Of a DNA stretch of 64,000 bases, positions 52,294-60,687 are shown in pieces. The position numbers were made by a program, and so were the translations under genes. The notes below the pieces were generated by a model. The model was not told the origin of the DNA. It saw nothing but the letters and a program-made list of their open reading frames with translations, and ran no database searches. Each line of letters opens with the position of its first letter. The first letter of the stretch is position 1. This DNA is from JAJPJE01 sp963848375. GTDB taxonomy: Bacteria > Acidobacteriota > Terriglobia > Terriglobales > Acidobacteriaceae. The stretch spans positions 806,001 to 870,000 of the forward strand of contig CAWKDK010000018.1 of NCBI GenBank assembly GCA_963848375.1. Direction: 5' to 3'.

Positions 52294-53112
52294 TCATGCC
52301 GCAGGCTTCGTAGTGCGACGATTGGCCATGAAGAAGGCCACAGCAAACATTATCAAAGAGAAAATTCCTAAGACCAAAATCGACGTACCCACCGGGAAAT
52401 CGGGGGAAGCGCTGGCGGGAAAGAGCAACGCGCGCAAGGCTTCGGTTCCATAGGTGAGCGGGTTGATGCGCATCAGCATACGAATCCAGAAAGACGCTCC
52501 GGTGAGCGGGAAGAGCGATCCGGAGAGCAGCCAGAGCGGTATGAGGAACAGGTTGATGATGGCGTGAAAGCCTTGTGTCGAATCCATGGGCCACGCGATC
52601 GCGAAACCCAGCCCCGTGAGTGAAAAAGCGACCAGGAATACTGTGACGGCAACTAGGGCGAAGCTGACGACGCTGAAATGAATGCCAACCAGCGGCGCGA
52701 AGGCCAGGAAGATCAGGCCTTGAATTGCCGAGAGGGTTGCACCTCCGAGAACCTTGCCGAGCACGATGGCGCTGCGACTAACCGGCGCTACGAGCACGGT
52801 GAGCAGAAAGCCTTCGTTGCGATCTTCGATGAGCGACATCATGGCAAAGATCGAGGTGAAGAGCACGATCATGGTCAGTGCGCCGGGAAAGAAGAAGTCG
52901 AGATAGTGTTGGCCTCCGGCCGTGCCTCCGCGGAAAGATGATCCGAAGCCGGAGCCGATCACGATCCAGAAGAGCACTGGCGAGATGATGACGCCGACGA
53001 CGCGCGAGCGCTGGCGGTAGAAGCGCACGATCTCGCGCTTCCACAGGGAGAGCGCAGGCAACAGGGTGCCGACGGATGTTGGTGCCGGGAGCGTTTGTAC
53101 TTGAGTTGCCAT
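52294..53112 (-). CDS. ABC-2 type transporter permease
   Basis: 272 residues, six transmembrane helices. The cytosolic start LWKREIVRFYRQRSRVVGVIISP and the motifs YLDFFFPGALTMIVLFTSIF, SLIEDRNEGFLLTVLVAPVSR and FPLTGASFWIRMLMRINPLTYGTEALR are typical of the DrrB/NodJ-like family. Pairs with the ATPase 42 bases upstream. The gap between them contains the dispersed CGCTGATTAACGCAGAT repeat word. Placement among heme A and oxidase-assembly genes suggests a role in respiratory biogenesis (inference). Confidence 0.9.
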   Translation of the reverse strand: MATQVQTLPAPTSVGTLLPALSLWKREIVRFYRQRSRVVGVIISPVLFWIVIGSGFGSSFRGGTAGGQHYLDFFFPGALTMIVLFTSIFAMMSLIEDRNEGFLLTVLVAPVSRSAIVLGKVLGGATLSAIQGLIFLAFAPLVGIHFSVVSFALVAVTVFLVAFSLTGLGFAIAWPMDSTQGFHAIINLFLIPLWLLSGSLFPLTGASFWIRMLMRINPLTYGTEALRALLFPASASPDFPVGTSILVLGIFSLIMFAVAFFMANRRTTKPAA

Positions 53113-53154
53113 TGAATTCTTAAGCCGCTGATTAACGCAGATAAACGCTGATTT

Positions 53155-54192
53155 TCAATGCTTCTTCTTTTTCTTACCGCCAGCCGCTTTCTGGGCGTCT
53201 GCTTGTTGTTCTTCGGTCCAGAAGCGATGTCCGGTGCGACGGATGAATACATCTTCCAGAGTTGGTTTGCTCACGGATACTGATTGAATCTCACCGGGGA
53301 AGGCTTCGACCACGTCGGTAACGAAGCGGTGTCCCTGGTCCTGCTCGAGGCGGACCTTGCCGTCGTCGAGCACGGTGGCTTCGGCTCCATAACGCTGGCT
53401 GATACGCACGGCCAGCTCTTCTGGATTGTGGCGCGCTTCAAGCAAAAGCACGTCGCCACCAATTTCGTTCTTCAGCTCTGCCGGAGTGCCAAGCGCGACC
53501 AATTGGCCTTCGCTGAGGATTGCCAGGCGATCGCAACGCTCGGCTTCTTCCATCAGGTGCGTAGTAACAATCACCGTGACATTTTCCTCATCGCGAAGGA
53601 TGGCGAGATACTGCCAAAGGTCGCGGCGCGCGCCGGGGTCGAGGCCGGTCGTGGGCTCATCGAGCAAAAGCACTGACGGATGATGCAACAAGCCTTTGGC
53701 GAGTTCGAGACGGCGCTGCATGCCTCCGGAAAAGGTTTCGGCACGCTCATTCGCACGATCGGAAAGTCCGACGCGGGCAAGCATTTCTTTCACACGCGTA
53801 TCGAGAGTGGCGCCGCGCATTCCGTACAGATGGCCGACGTGCTGCAGGTTCTCGTAAGCAGAGAGCTTCACGTCAATGCTGGGCGCCTGAAAGACCACGC
53901 CGATATGCTGGCGAAGGCGAGCCGGATCGGAGGCAGAGTCGCTGCCGTTGATCACTGCACGGCCACCCATGGGCAGCATGAGCGTGGAAAGGATGCGGAA
54001 CATGGTCGTCTTGCCGCTGCCATTGGGGCCGAGCAGGCCGAAGATCTCGGCGGGATAAACGTCGAAGGAGACGCCCTTGAGTGCGGCGCGTCCGTTGTAG
54101 GCGTGCTGCAGGTTTTCGACGTGAATCACTGCATTGGCTGCATTCGCCGCACGGGGCGGAGTTGCGGAAAGGGATGTTGTTCCGGAGGTCAC
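53155..54192 (-). CDS. ABC transporter ATP-binding protein (DrrA/CcmA-like)
   Basis: 345 residues. Walker A LLGPNGSGKTTMFRIL (about 53-68), Q-loop VVFQAPSIDVKLSAYENL, signature ETFSGGMQRRLELAKGL, Walker B VLLLDEPTTGLDPGAR, H-loop TTHLMEEAERCD. A DUF4162-like C-terminal domain (about 250-325) ends SVSKPTLEDVFIRRTGHRF, then a Lys-rich tail. It powers the permease at 52294. Starts 10 bases after the ctaB stop. Confidence 0.92.
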   Translation of the reverse strand: MTSGTTSLSATPPRAANAANAVIHVENLQHAYNGRAALKGVSFDVYPAEIFGLLGPNGSGKTTMFRILSTLMLPMGGRAVINGSDSASDPARLRQHIGVVFQAPSIDVKLSAYENLQHVGHLYGMRGATLDTRVKEMLARVGLSDRANERAETFSGGMQRRLELAKGLLHHPSVLLLDEPTTGLDPGARRDLWQYLAILRDEENVTVIVTTHLMEEAERCDRLAILSEGQLVALGTPAELKNEIGGDVLLLEARHNPEELAVRISQRYGAEATVLDDGKVRLEQDQGHRFVTDVVEAFPGEIQSVSVSKPTLEDVFIRRTGHRFWTEEQQADAQKAAGGKKKKKH

Positions 54193-54202
54193 CTAATTGA
54201 TT

Positions 54203-55132
54203 CTACGCTACGTTCAGCATCATCAGGAGGAAGAGCAAAGGTAAGTAGATGACAGTTGCACGGAGCAAATGCCGCGCCGGAGCCTTGGAACGCGGCGAGT
54301 CAGCGGGCAAATCGCAGAGGGCGAGGCGCAGGCCATAGTAGAAGAGTCCGCTGCTGAGGATGAGCGCGCCGAACAGGTAAATGCGTCCAGCCATGCCGAC
54401 GTATGTAGGGAGCAGGCTAATAGGGACGAGCAGGCCCGAGTAGATCATGATTTCGCGCGCGGTGGAGCGGCCGTCGGAGTGCACGACGGGAAGCATGCGA
54501 ATGGCGGCGCTTTCGTAGTCCTCGCGATAGAGCCAGGCGATGGAATAGAAGTGCGGAAATTGCCAGAAGAACAGGATGCCGAAGAGAACCAGGGCGCCGA
54601 AATCAACGTGGCCCCGCAGAGCGGTCCAGCCGAGGATTGGAGGCATGGCGCCGGAGAACGCACCCATGAACGTACAGATGGGAGAGACGCGCTTCAGCGG
54701 CGTGTAGACGCCGAGATAGAAGACGGCAGTGGCAAGCGTGAGCAGGGCCGTGAGAGCGTTGGTAGCCAGCCAGAGATAGGTGGCTCCGCCGATGATCAGG
54801 GCGGAGCACACAATAGAGGCGTGCGTCAGGCCCATACGCTTCGCGGGCAGCGGACGCATTGCGGTGCGACGCATGTGCGAGTCCGTATCGCACTCGATGA
54901 CTTCGTTGAAGCCGGCGGTCCCGCCGGAGACGAGGCCAATGCCGATCAAGGCATGGAAGAGAGTCCATGAGAAACCACTGACACCTGACTTGAACGCCGC
55001 GAAGTAGAACCCTGTCCACGCGGTCAGAACGATCATCGAGGTTACGCGCAGCTTGGTGAGCTCGGCATAATCGCGCAACAACACCGAGAGACTGCTGGGG
55101 GAGATCGCAACGGCTCGAGGTGCGGTGTTCAT
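54203..55132 (-). CDS. ctaB: Protoheme IX farnesyltransferase (heme O synthase)
   Basis: 309 residues, UbiA prenyltransferase fold with eight or nine helices. LTKLRVTSMIVLTAWTGFYFA starts the domain. The first Asp-rich motif is ECDTDSHMRRTAMRPLPAKRMG and the second is WLYREDYESAAIRMLPVVHSDGR. It farnesylates heme B to heme O, the substrate of the adjacent CtaA. The start overlaps the ctaA stop by four bases (ATGA). Confidence 0.93.
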   Translation of the reverse strand: MNTAPRAVAISPSSLSVLLRDYAELTKLRVTSMIVLTAWTGFYFAAFKSGVSGFSWTLFHALIGIGLVSGGTAGFNEVIECDTDSHMRRTAMRPLPAKRMGLTHASIVCSALIIGGATYLWLATNALTALLTLATAVFYLGVYTPLKRVSPICTFMGAFSGAMPPILGWTALRGHVDFGALVLFGILFFWQFPHFYSIAWLYREDYESAAIRMLPVVHSDGRSTAREIMIYSGLLVPISLLPTYVGMAGRIYLFGALILSSGLFYYGLRLALCDLPADSPRSKAPARHLLRATVIYLPLLFLLMMLNVA

Positions 55133-56070
55133 GCGGTAACGGGCCTCCGCGCGCCGGTACGGACGGCGTGCTCATCGAGAACAGCAAGATGACGTCGAGC
55201 CTGGATGGCGAGGACGACCGTGGACGCCAGCAGCAGCGCTCCAACGGCGGTGTGTGCCACGGTGGAAGAAACCATCAGCGGCGTAGGCTGTACGGCTTGT
55301 GCTCCCCAGACAACTTTCGTCAAGAAGGACATGAAGCCCAGGCAGAGTTGCACGATAACAAGGCTGAGAACAAGGATCGCAGGACGACGTAGACCTTCGA
55401 TCTCAGAGTAGTACGAGAGCACGCGCACGGAGGTCCAGATCAGGATGAAGGTGACCAGCGCGGCGTTGATCACGTGCGGCTCCCAACTCATGCCTTTGTG
55501 GCGGAACATGCCGCCGAGGGCCAACTGGACGTAGACGATGAAAACGGACAGGTTCGTGAGCGCAATGAGGCTGGGACGGCGACTGTCGCGCGCGGTGCGT
55601 GGCTCTTCCTGCACGAAACGGCGTCCGGTAAAGAGGGCGATGGCGACGGCAATGCAGAAGAAGGTCTGTCCGACGATGGCATGTGCCGTCGAAACGGCGG
55701 GCGGTAACAGTTCGAGAACGGTGATTCCGCCGAGAACGCCTTGAAGGATTACGGTGCCAAGTGCGGCGATACCGAGTTTCTTCATCCACGAGCGGCGGTC
55801 GCTGCGCCACGTCCAAACCGCGATGATGATGGTAAGAGTGCCGATGAATTCGGCGATCATGCGATGCGTGTGTTCAAACTTCACGCCGCCGACCATGCGG
55901 GGCATCTGGGCTATGTGGCCGAAGCTTGTGGGCCAGTCGGGGACGGAGAGGCCGGCGTCGTTGCTGGTGACCAGGGCACCGGCAATGATGAGGATGAAGG
56001 TCGCAAACGCCGCGAAAACCGCGAAATTATGATGCGCCCGATTGAAGGGCGTGGTCAGAGAACCTTTCAG
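55129..56070 (-). CDS. ctaA: Heme A synthase, apparently starting at CTG
   Basis: Frame continuity demands a start upstream of ATG 55905: the first helix FAVFAAFATFILIIAGALVTS and the heme-binding loop NDAGLSVPDWPTSFG precede it in the same frame. Between an in-frame TAA and this helix no ATG, GTG or TTG occurs. CTG at 56070 lies exactly 8 bases after AAGGAG (56079-56084) and gives a protein of about 313 residues. Other heme ligands: VKFEHTHRMIAEF and SSTVAHTAVGALLL. It oxidises heme O to heme A for the cytochrome oxidase. Identity is certain. The start codon is unusual. Confidence 0.9.
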   Translation of the reverse strand: MKGSLTTPFNRAHHNFAVFAAFATFILIIAGALVTSNDAGLSVPDWPTSFGHIAQMPRMVGGVKFEHTHRMIAEFIGTLTIIIAVWTWRSDRRSWMKKLGIAALGTVILQGVLGGITVLELLPPAVSTAHAIVGQTFFCIAVAIALFTGRRFVQEEPRTARDSRRPSLIALTNLSVFIVYVQLALGGMFRHKGMSWEPHVINAALVTFILIWTSVRVLSYYSEIEGLRRPAILVLSLVIVQLCLGFMSFLTKVVWGAQAVQPTPLMVSSTVAHTAVGALLLASTVVLAIQARRHLAVLDEHAVRTGARRPVTA

Positions 56071-56214
56071 GTGCGTGTCTCCTTAATGTCCCCACATCAC
56101 ATCGCGCTGTGATGCGCAACCAACGATGGTATCACTCGGGTGGGCGGTTGCGGCAAGGGGATTAGGGCGACAACTTCCGACATCGGACCGAAATGGGATG
56201 GGGAGACGCGGGCG

Positions 56215-56952
56215 CTACTTGGCTTGGAAAGTGAAGGCGGCCTGCTTCGTTTCTCTCGGGCCGACGATGATTCTCATGGTCTGTTCGCCTAGTTGCTCGT
56301 GGACGGCGGCGATGGTGTACTCGCCCGGCGGGAGGCCTTTGAGTTCGAAGCGGCCGTCTGGTCCGGTGACAGCATAGAAGGGGTTATCAACCACGTTGAG
56401 GTACATGTGCATCCAGGGATGCTGGTTGCAGTGGATCGGAAGCATGATTTCGGGTTCGGTGAAGGTTTTCGTCAGCGGCTGAGAGTTGGGCAATTGTGAG
56501 GCGTTCCACTGATGATTCGCGTGGCCCAGGGGATGGACGTTGTGGGTAGTGCTGTCGGAGTTAAGGATCTGAACAGGCTGTCCGGTCATTACGCCGAGCA
56601 CATGCGGGACGTAGCGGCAGCCGCGCTGGTCGATGGTGACGGGCGTCTGCGGAGGGGCAAAGCCGCGATCGCCAAGTCCGTCTTTCACATATACGAAGAC
56701 ATTGGCGAGATTGCCATGATCGACGAGTAGGTTTTCAGAGGAGGCCAGTTTGGCGCCGCAATCGGGATCATTGGACATGTCGATCTTGGCCGCGGCGGGA
56801 ACGGCGCCTTCGAAGTGAACTGTGCCGGTAATAGTGGCTGCGGTGGTGGGATCGACGGTGGTGATGGGCTTGGACTGAGACAATTCCGATGTTGGTGTTG
56901 TTGCAGGCGACGAGAGCGAGAGCAATAGGAGTAGGAGAATTGTCCGTGACAT
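56215..56952 (-). CDS. Exported blue-copper/carboxypeptidase-regulatory-like protein
   Basis: 245 residues from ATG 56952 with signal peptide (SRTILLLLLLSLSSPA); ATG 56976 is an alternative. ATITGTVHFEGAVPAAAKIDM begins a cupredoxin-like beta domain. Copper-type ligands appear as HNVHPLGHANHQWN and PIHCNQHPWMHMYL (Cys-x2-His-x2-Met, as in plastocyanins). A C-terminal carboxypeptidase-regulatory-like fold follows (GPDGRFELKGLPPGEYTIAAVHE). Possibly a periplasmic electron carrier or copper donor to the oxidase. Lies upstream of ctaA on the same strand. Confidence 0.8.
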   Translation of the reverse strand: MSRTILLLLLLSLSSPATTPTSELSQSKPITTVDPTTAATITGTVHFEGAVPAAAKIDMSNDPDCGAKLASSENLLVDHGNLANVFVYVKDGLGDRGFAPPQTPVTIDQRGCRYVPHVLGVMTGQPVQILNSDSTTHNVHPLGHANHQWNASQLPNSQPLTKTFTEPEIMLPIHCNQHPWMHMYLNVVDNPFYAVTGPDGRFELKGLPPGEYTIAAVHEQLGEQTMRIIVGPRETKQAAFTFQAK

Positions 56953-56980
56953 GATGAGTGTTCGAAGGAACTGCATTATT

Positions 56981-58129
56981 CTAATCAGCTGCTCTACGCG
57001 GGCGAGGGCGCCCGCGCCACCAATCCCACCCTCGCCAAAAGCGGGCGATAGGGTGGGGCACCCGTAAACCATCCCTGAAAACAGTCAGACTGCTAAGCGA
57101 GTGGTGGGAGCGGGTTGAGTCTTTCTCGCTCTGGATTGCGGCAATCACTGCGTCGGCGAACTGGCTGGTGGTGGCCGGACCGCCGAGATCGCGCGTCAGG
57201 TTCTGCTTGTCGCGATAGACATACTCAAGCGCATCGCGAACCTTGAGTGCTGCGTCGTGTTCGCCAAGATGGCGGAGCATCAGCAGTCCCGAACGGACGA
57301 CCGCGGTCGGATTTGCCAGGTTTTTGCCGGCAATATCCGGCGCAGAGCCGTGGACGGCTTCAAAGACCGCGATCTCGTGACCGATGTTCGCGCCTGGCAC
57401 AAGGCCTAGACCGCCGACGAAAGCAGCGCAAAGGTCGGAGATGATGTCGCCGTAGAGGTTTTCCATCAGCAGCATGTCGTACTGATAGGGGTTCATCACC
57501 AACTGCATGCAAGTGTTATCGATGATGTGTTCGCCGTAGGTGATTTCGGGGTAGTCCTTGGCGATGGCGCGTGAGCACTTCAGGAAGAGTCCGTCGGACA
57601 TCTTCATGATGTTGGCTTTGTGTATGACGTGAATCTTCTTGCGATTGTTGTTGCGTGCGTACTCGAAAGCGAATTTTGAGATGCGCGTGCAAGCCTTCTC
57701 CGTCATGATCTTCAGGCTTTCGACGACGCCGGGAACGACTTCGTGCTCGATGCCGGAATAGAGGCCCTCAGTGTTCTCACGAATGATGATGAGGTCGACA
57801 TCGGGATAACGGGTGGGCACGTGCGGCAGATTACGAATAGGGCGAAAATTTGCGTAGAGCTCGAATCGCTTGCGAAGTTCGACGTTGATACTGGAAAAGC
57901 CGCCGCCAATGGGAGTTGTGATGGGGCCCTTGAGCGCGACTTTGTTGCGTTCGATGGACTCGATCAGTTCCTTGGGAATGTACTCGCGATACTTTTCGTA
58001 AGCATCAGCGCCCGCCTTAAAGCTTTCCCATTCGAACTTGACGCCGGTTGCTTCGAGAATGCGAACAGCGGCGCTCGTGACTTCAGGTCCGATGCCGTCG
58101 CCGGGGATAAGAGTGACTTTGTGTGCCAT
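56981..58129 (-). CDS. NAD-dependent isocitrate dehydrogenase (IDH3/LeuB family)
   Basis: 382 residues. IPGDGIGPEVT, TTPIGGGFSSINVELRK (isocitrate-binding Ser/Asn), NFRPIRNLPHVPTRYPDVDLII, RENTEGLYSGIEHEV, HKANIMKMSDGLFL, ENLYGDIISDLCAAFVGGLG and EAVHGSAPDIAGKNLANPTA all fit eukaryote-like NAD-IDH rather than LeuB. It oxidatively decarboxylates isocitrate. The conserved protein ends near AVIAAIQSEKD. The last about 40 residues are translated from two hairpin repeats (56997-57062) and are probably not native. Confidence 0.9.
   Translation of the reverse strand: MAHKVTLIPGDGIGPEVTSAAVRILEATGVKFEWESFKAGADAYEKYREYIPKELIESIERNKVALKGPITTPIGGGFSSINVELRKRFELYANFRPIRNLPHVPTRYPDVDLIIIRENTEGLYSGIEHEVVPGVVESLKIMTEKACTRISKFAFEYARNNNRKKIHVIHKANIMKMSDGLFLKCSRAIAKDYPEITYGEHIIDNTCMQLVMNPYQYDMLLMENLYGDIISDLCAAFVGGLGLVPGANIGHEIAVFEAVHGSAPDIAGKNLANPTAVVRSGLLMLRHLGEHDAALKVRDALEYVYRDKQNLTRDLGGPATTSQFADAVIAAIQSEKDSTRSHHSLSSLTVFRDGLRVPHPIARFWRGWDWWRGRPRPRRAAD
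56997..57062. repeat. Two adjacent hairpin repeats in the 3' end of the isocitrate dehydrogenase frame
   Basis: Hairpin one: CGCGGGCG (56997-57004), AGGG, CGCCCGCG (57009-57016). Hairpin two (57025-57062) is a 38-nt member of the CCCAC/GTGGGGCACC family: CCCACCCTCGCC, AAAAGC, GGGCGATAGGGTGGGGCACC. Confidence 0.8.
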
Positions 58130-58175
58130 AAATCAAAAAATCCTGTTCAGTTGCGCATATGTGGGCGTTGATGAC

Positions 58176-58670
58176 TCAGCTCTTGGCGGTCGATTTCGCT
58201 TTCTCAGTTGTCGATTCCGCGGCTTTCAGGAGGTGCTTCAACTCCTCCATGAACTCCTTTACATCTTTGAAATCAAGATAGACGGAGGCGAATCGGACGT
58301 AAGCGACTTTGTCATAGCGTCGCAGGCGATTCATGATTAATTCGCCGACTTCGCTGGTCTTGCGCTCGCGCTCGGGAGAATCGATGACAAAGCCCTCGGC
58401 CTCGTTCACAATTTGCTCGAGTTTGCCCATGGGAATGGGACGTTTTTCGCAGGCGCGCAAGAGGCCGTTCAGGACTTTCTGGCGATCAAATTTTTCGCGG
58501 CGGCCGTCTTTCTTCACCACCATATATGGGATTTCGTCGATGCGCTCGTAGGTGGTGAAGCGCTTGGAACATTTCAGGCATTCGCGGCGACGCCGGATCG
58601 ACTCGGCTTCTTTGCTTTCGCGCGAGTCCACAACCTTGTCATTTGGGAACCCGCAAAACGGACATTTCAT
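58176..58670 (-). CDS. nrdR: Transcriptional repressor NrdR
   Basis: 164 residues. Zinc ribbon MKCPFCGFPNDKVVDSRE with CLKCSKRFTTYERID (Cys at about 3, 6, 31, 34), then the ATP-cone (VVKKDGRREKFDRQKVLNGLLRACEKRPI). It senses dATP/ATP and represses ribonucleotide reductase genes. The C-terminal tail (LLKAAESTTEKAKSTAKS) is a short extension. No nrd genes are adjacent. Confidence 0.95.
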   Translation of the reverse strand: MKCPFCGFPNDKVVDSRESKEAESIRRRRECLKCSKRFTTYERIDEIPYMVVKKDGRREKFDRQKVLNGLLRACEKRPIPMGKLEQIVNEAEGFVIDSPERERKTSEVGELIMNRLRRYDKVAYVRFASVYLDFKDVKEFMEELKHLLKAAESTTEKAKSTAKS

Positions 58671-58734
58671 TGGAGTTAGCGCTGACCTGAGTATCTCTCA
58701 CCAATTGTAACAGCCGAAGTGATGGGTCGAGAGG

Positions 58735-59814
58735 TTACTGCGGATGCTCGGGCGGACATGCGGGGAGCGAAGTCTCCGATTCTTCGAGGGATTCGCTGGC
58801 CTGGGTGATCTTGCGCAGGGAAAGATGTTCGAAATGAGCAAGGATCAAGCCGACCGGTGCGATCGACATGAAGGTCACGAGCCAGAACAGGATGCCTGCG
58901 CTGACGGCGAGTTCCGGGCCGGTATCGAAGACGTTGTTGAGAACGGCGATGGTAGCCAGCTGCGCCCCTCCGCCAACCATGGGTAGTTGCAGGACGCCAC
59001 CAACTACACTGGCACCCATCAGCAGGATGACTTGCGGGAGGTCCAGGGCAGGAATACCGGTATCGATGGGATATGCGTGCGTTACCTCGCGATAGGCGAA
59101 CGCGACGAGGATCCAGATCACCATCGAGATGCCGGAGACCTCAAGAATCGAGAGGGGATCACGGAGCGTGTCCAGGCCTTCGCTGAAGGAGCGGATCTTC
59201 TTTTCGGCAGCGGTCCCCAAGCGCGGCGATATCGGAGTCAGCATGCGACAGACCCAGGCAGCGAAACGCGGTCCGATAAGGCGTAGGGTAACCGCGAGAC
59301 CGACCAGCAGCACAACGATGCCGATCAGGCCGTAACCGAATTCCCGAAATGCCTGGTAGTGGTCAATGGTGCGCAATGAAGGAACAAAGAAGATGACGAT
59401 AACGAGCATGATGACTACGGCCGTTATGTCGAAAATTCTCTCGATGGCCCAGATCGCCATTTGTGCGGAAAAGGCGGTTTTTGTCTTCAGGCCGATAAGG
59501 TAGGGCCGGATCAGTTCGCCCGGGCGTCCAAGAATGGCGAGGCCAGCGAATCCTACATAGGTAGGCGCGACCAGATCTTTCCAGCGAACATCAGGGCGGG
59601 TGGGTCGAAGCAGGATCTTCCAGCGGATTGCGCGCAAGAAGTCGGCGAGATAGACGAGTGCCACGCCGAAGAGAACACGATACCAAAGGATACCTTCGCT
59701 GCCTTCGGCGAATTTCTGCCAGTCAAAGCGGCGCCACTCCCGAATCTGCAAGTAAACCAGCGCAGCCAGAACGATAATAACGACAATCGAGATGATGATC
59801 TGCTTGCGCTTCAT
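58735..59814 (-). CDS. LPG-synthase-like (UPF0104) membrane protein
   Basis: 359 residues from ATG 59814 (MKRKQIIISIVVIIVLA); an upstream start at 59859 only adds a soluble leader. About eight helices. RAIRWKILLRPTRPDVRWKDLVAPTYVGFAGL, RPGELIRPYLIGLKTKTAFSAQMAIWAIERIFD and MVGGGAQLATIAVLNNVF are the signatures of the lysylphosphatidylglycerol-synthase transmembrane family. Only the flippase-like part is present, with no aminoacyltransferase domain. Probable lipid-related role. Confidence 0.87.
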   Translation of the reverse strand: MKRKQIIISIVVIIVLAALVYLQIREWRRFDWQKFAEGSEGILWYRVLFGVALVYLADFLRAIRWKILLRPTRPDVRWKDLVAPTYVGFAGLAILGRPGELIRPYLIGLKTKTAFSAQMAIWAIERIFDITAVVIMLVIVIFFVPSLRTIDHYQAFREFGYGLIGIVVLLVGLAVTLRLIGPRFAAWVCRMLTPISPRLGTAAEKKIRSFSEGLDTLRDPLSILEVSGISMVIWILVAFAYREVTHAYPIDTGIPALDLPQVILLMGASVVGGVLQLPMVGGGAQLATIAVLNNVFDTGPELAVSAGILFWLVTFMSIAPVGLILAHFEHLSLRKITQASESLEESETSLPACPPEHPQ

Positions 59815-59916
59815 GCAGTGACAGAGGCAGCCCTGGGTGGCGCTTGGGCGAAGAGTCACAGTAAATGAGGGGGCGTATCAGGTCAATGTTGCCGGGATTG
59901 GTGCAGAGGAGGGAAA

Positions 59917-60687
59917 TTATTGCGAAGCAGTAGCTGAAGCGGTGAGCGGTAGGTGTTTTTTCGGGGTGGCTTGAGCTGACGCTTGGGATTTTTGTGCAGC
60001 CAGCTTCTTGCGATTGAAGTCGCGGACGATCTGGGCAACATAGGCCCGAGTCTCGTGATAAGGCGGAACGCCGTGATACTGCGCGACGCGCTGCGGGCCA
60101 GCATTGTAGGCGGCAAGAGCCTTCACCATATCTCCGTGATAGAGGACGAGCAGATCACGAAGGTATTGGGTTCCGGCATTCACGTTGGAGGCGGGATCGA
60201 AGGCGTCCTTCACACCCAGTTTGGTGGCGGTATCGGGCATGAGCTGCATTAATCCCTGAGCGCCCTTGCGGGAAACCGCGTGCGGATTGAATGCGCTCTC
60301 GGCGCGAATCACGCTGTTGATGAGGTCAGGGTCGATCTGATGTTTATCACTGGCAGCATTCACAGCGTCAGAGATCGACAGAGTCGCGGGTTGCGGTGTG
60401 ACCTTGTCGGCGACCTGAACTTCCTGAATCGATTGAATCTGAGCGGTCGGAATGTCGATGTAGCTGGTGGCCTCGTTCGAAACGAAGAGGCGGGTCGTCT
60501 CGCCTAAAATCTCACGGCGGATGTGATGGATCGAGAAGCCATTCTGCAGAACGGCGTCGAACTCAGTGTGCGATGGCGCGATAGCGGTAGTTTGCGGGGC
60601 GTCGGCAGCCATCGCCATTAGCGAAAGCAGCGCAATGGAAATCAGGAGGCCGAGTTGGCGTCGAAAATTCAAATCAGGTATTCGCAA
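59917..60687 (-). CDS. Lytic transglycosylase (SLT family)
   Basis: 256 residues with signal peptide (LGLLISIALLSLMAMAAD). After a linker domain, the SLT lysozyme fold (about 105-225) has LINSVIRAESAFNPHAVSRKG (catalytic Glu in AES), GLMQLMPDTATKLGV, NAGTQYLRDLL and ALAAYNAGPQRV. It cleaves peptidoglycan to anhydromuropeptides. The basic Lys/Ala tail is low complexity. Its start overlaps the end of the upstream phosphatase gene by 14 bases. Confidence 0.92.
   Translation of the reverse strand: MRIPDLNFRRQLGLLISIALLSLMAMAADAPQTTAIAPSHTEFDAVLQNGFSIHHIRREILGETTRLFVSNEATSYIDIPTAQIQSIQEVQVADKVTPQPATLSISDAVNAASDKHQIDPDLINSVIRAESAFNPHAVSRKGAQGLMQLMPDTATKLGVKDAFDPASNVNAGTQYLRDLLVLYHGDMVKALAAYNAGPQRVAQYHGVPPYHETRAYVAQIVRDFNRKKLAAQKSQASAQATPKKHLPLTASATASQ

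Noticed and set aside
55903..55905. ATG 55905 as the ctaA start
   Set aside because: It would remove the first transmembrane helix and the heme-binding NDAGLSVPDWP loop, and it has no ribosome-binding site.
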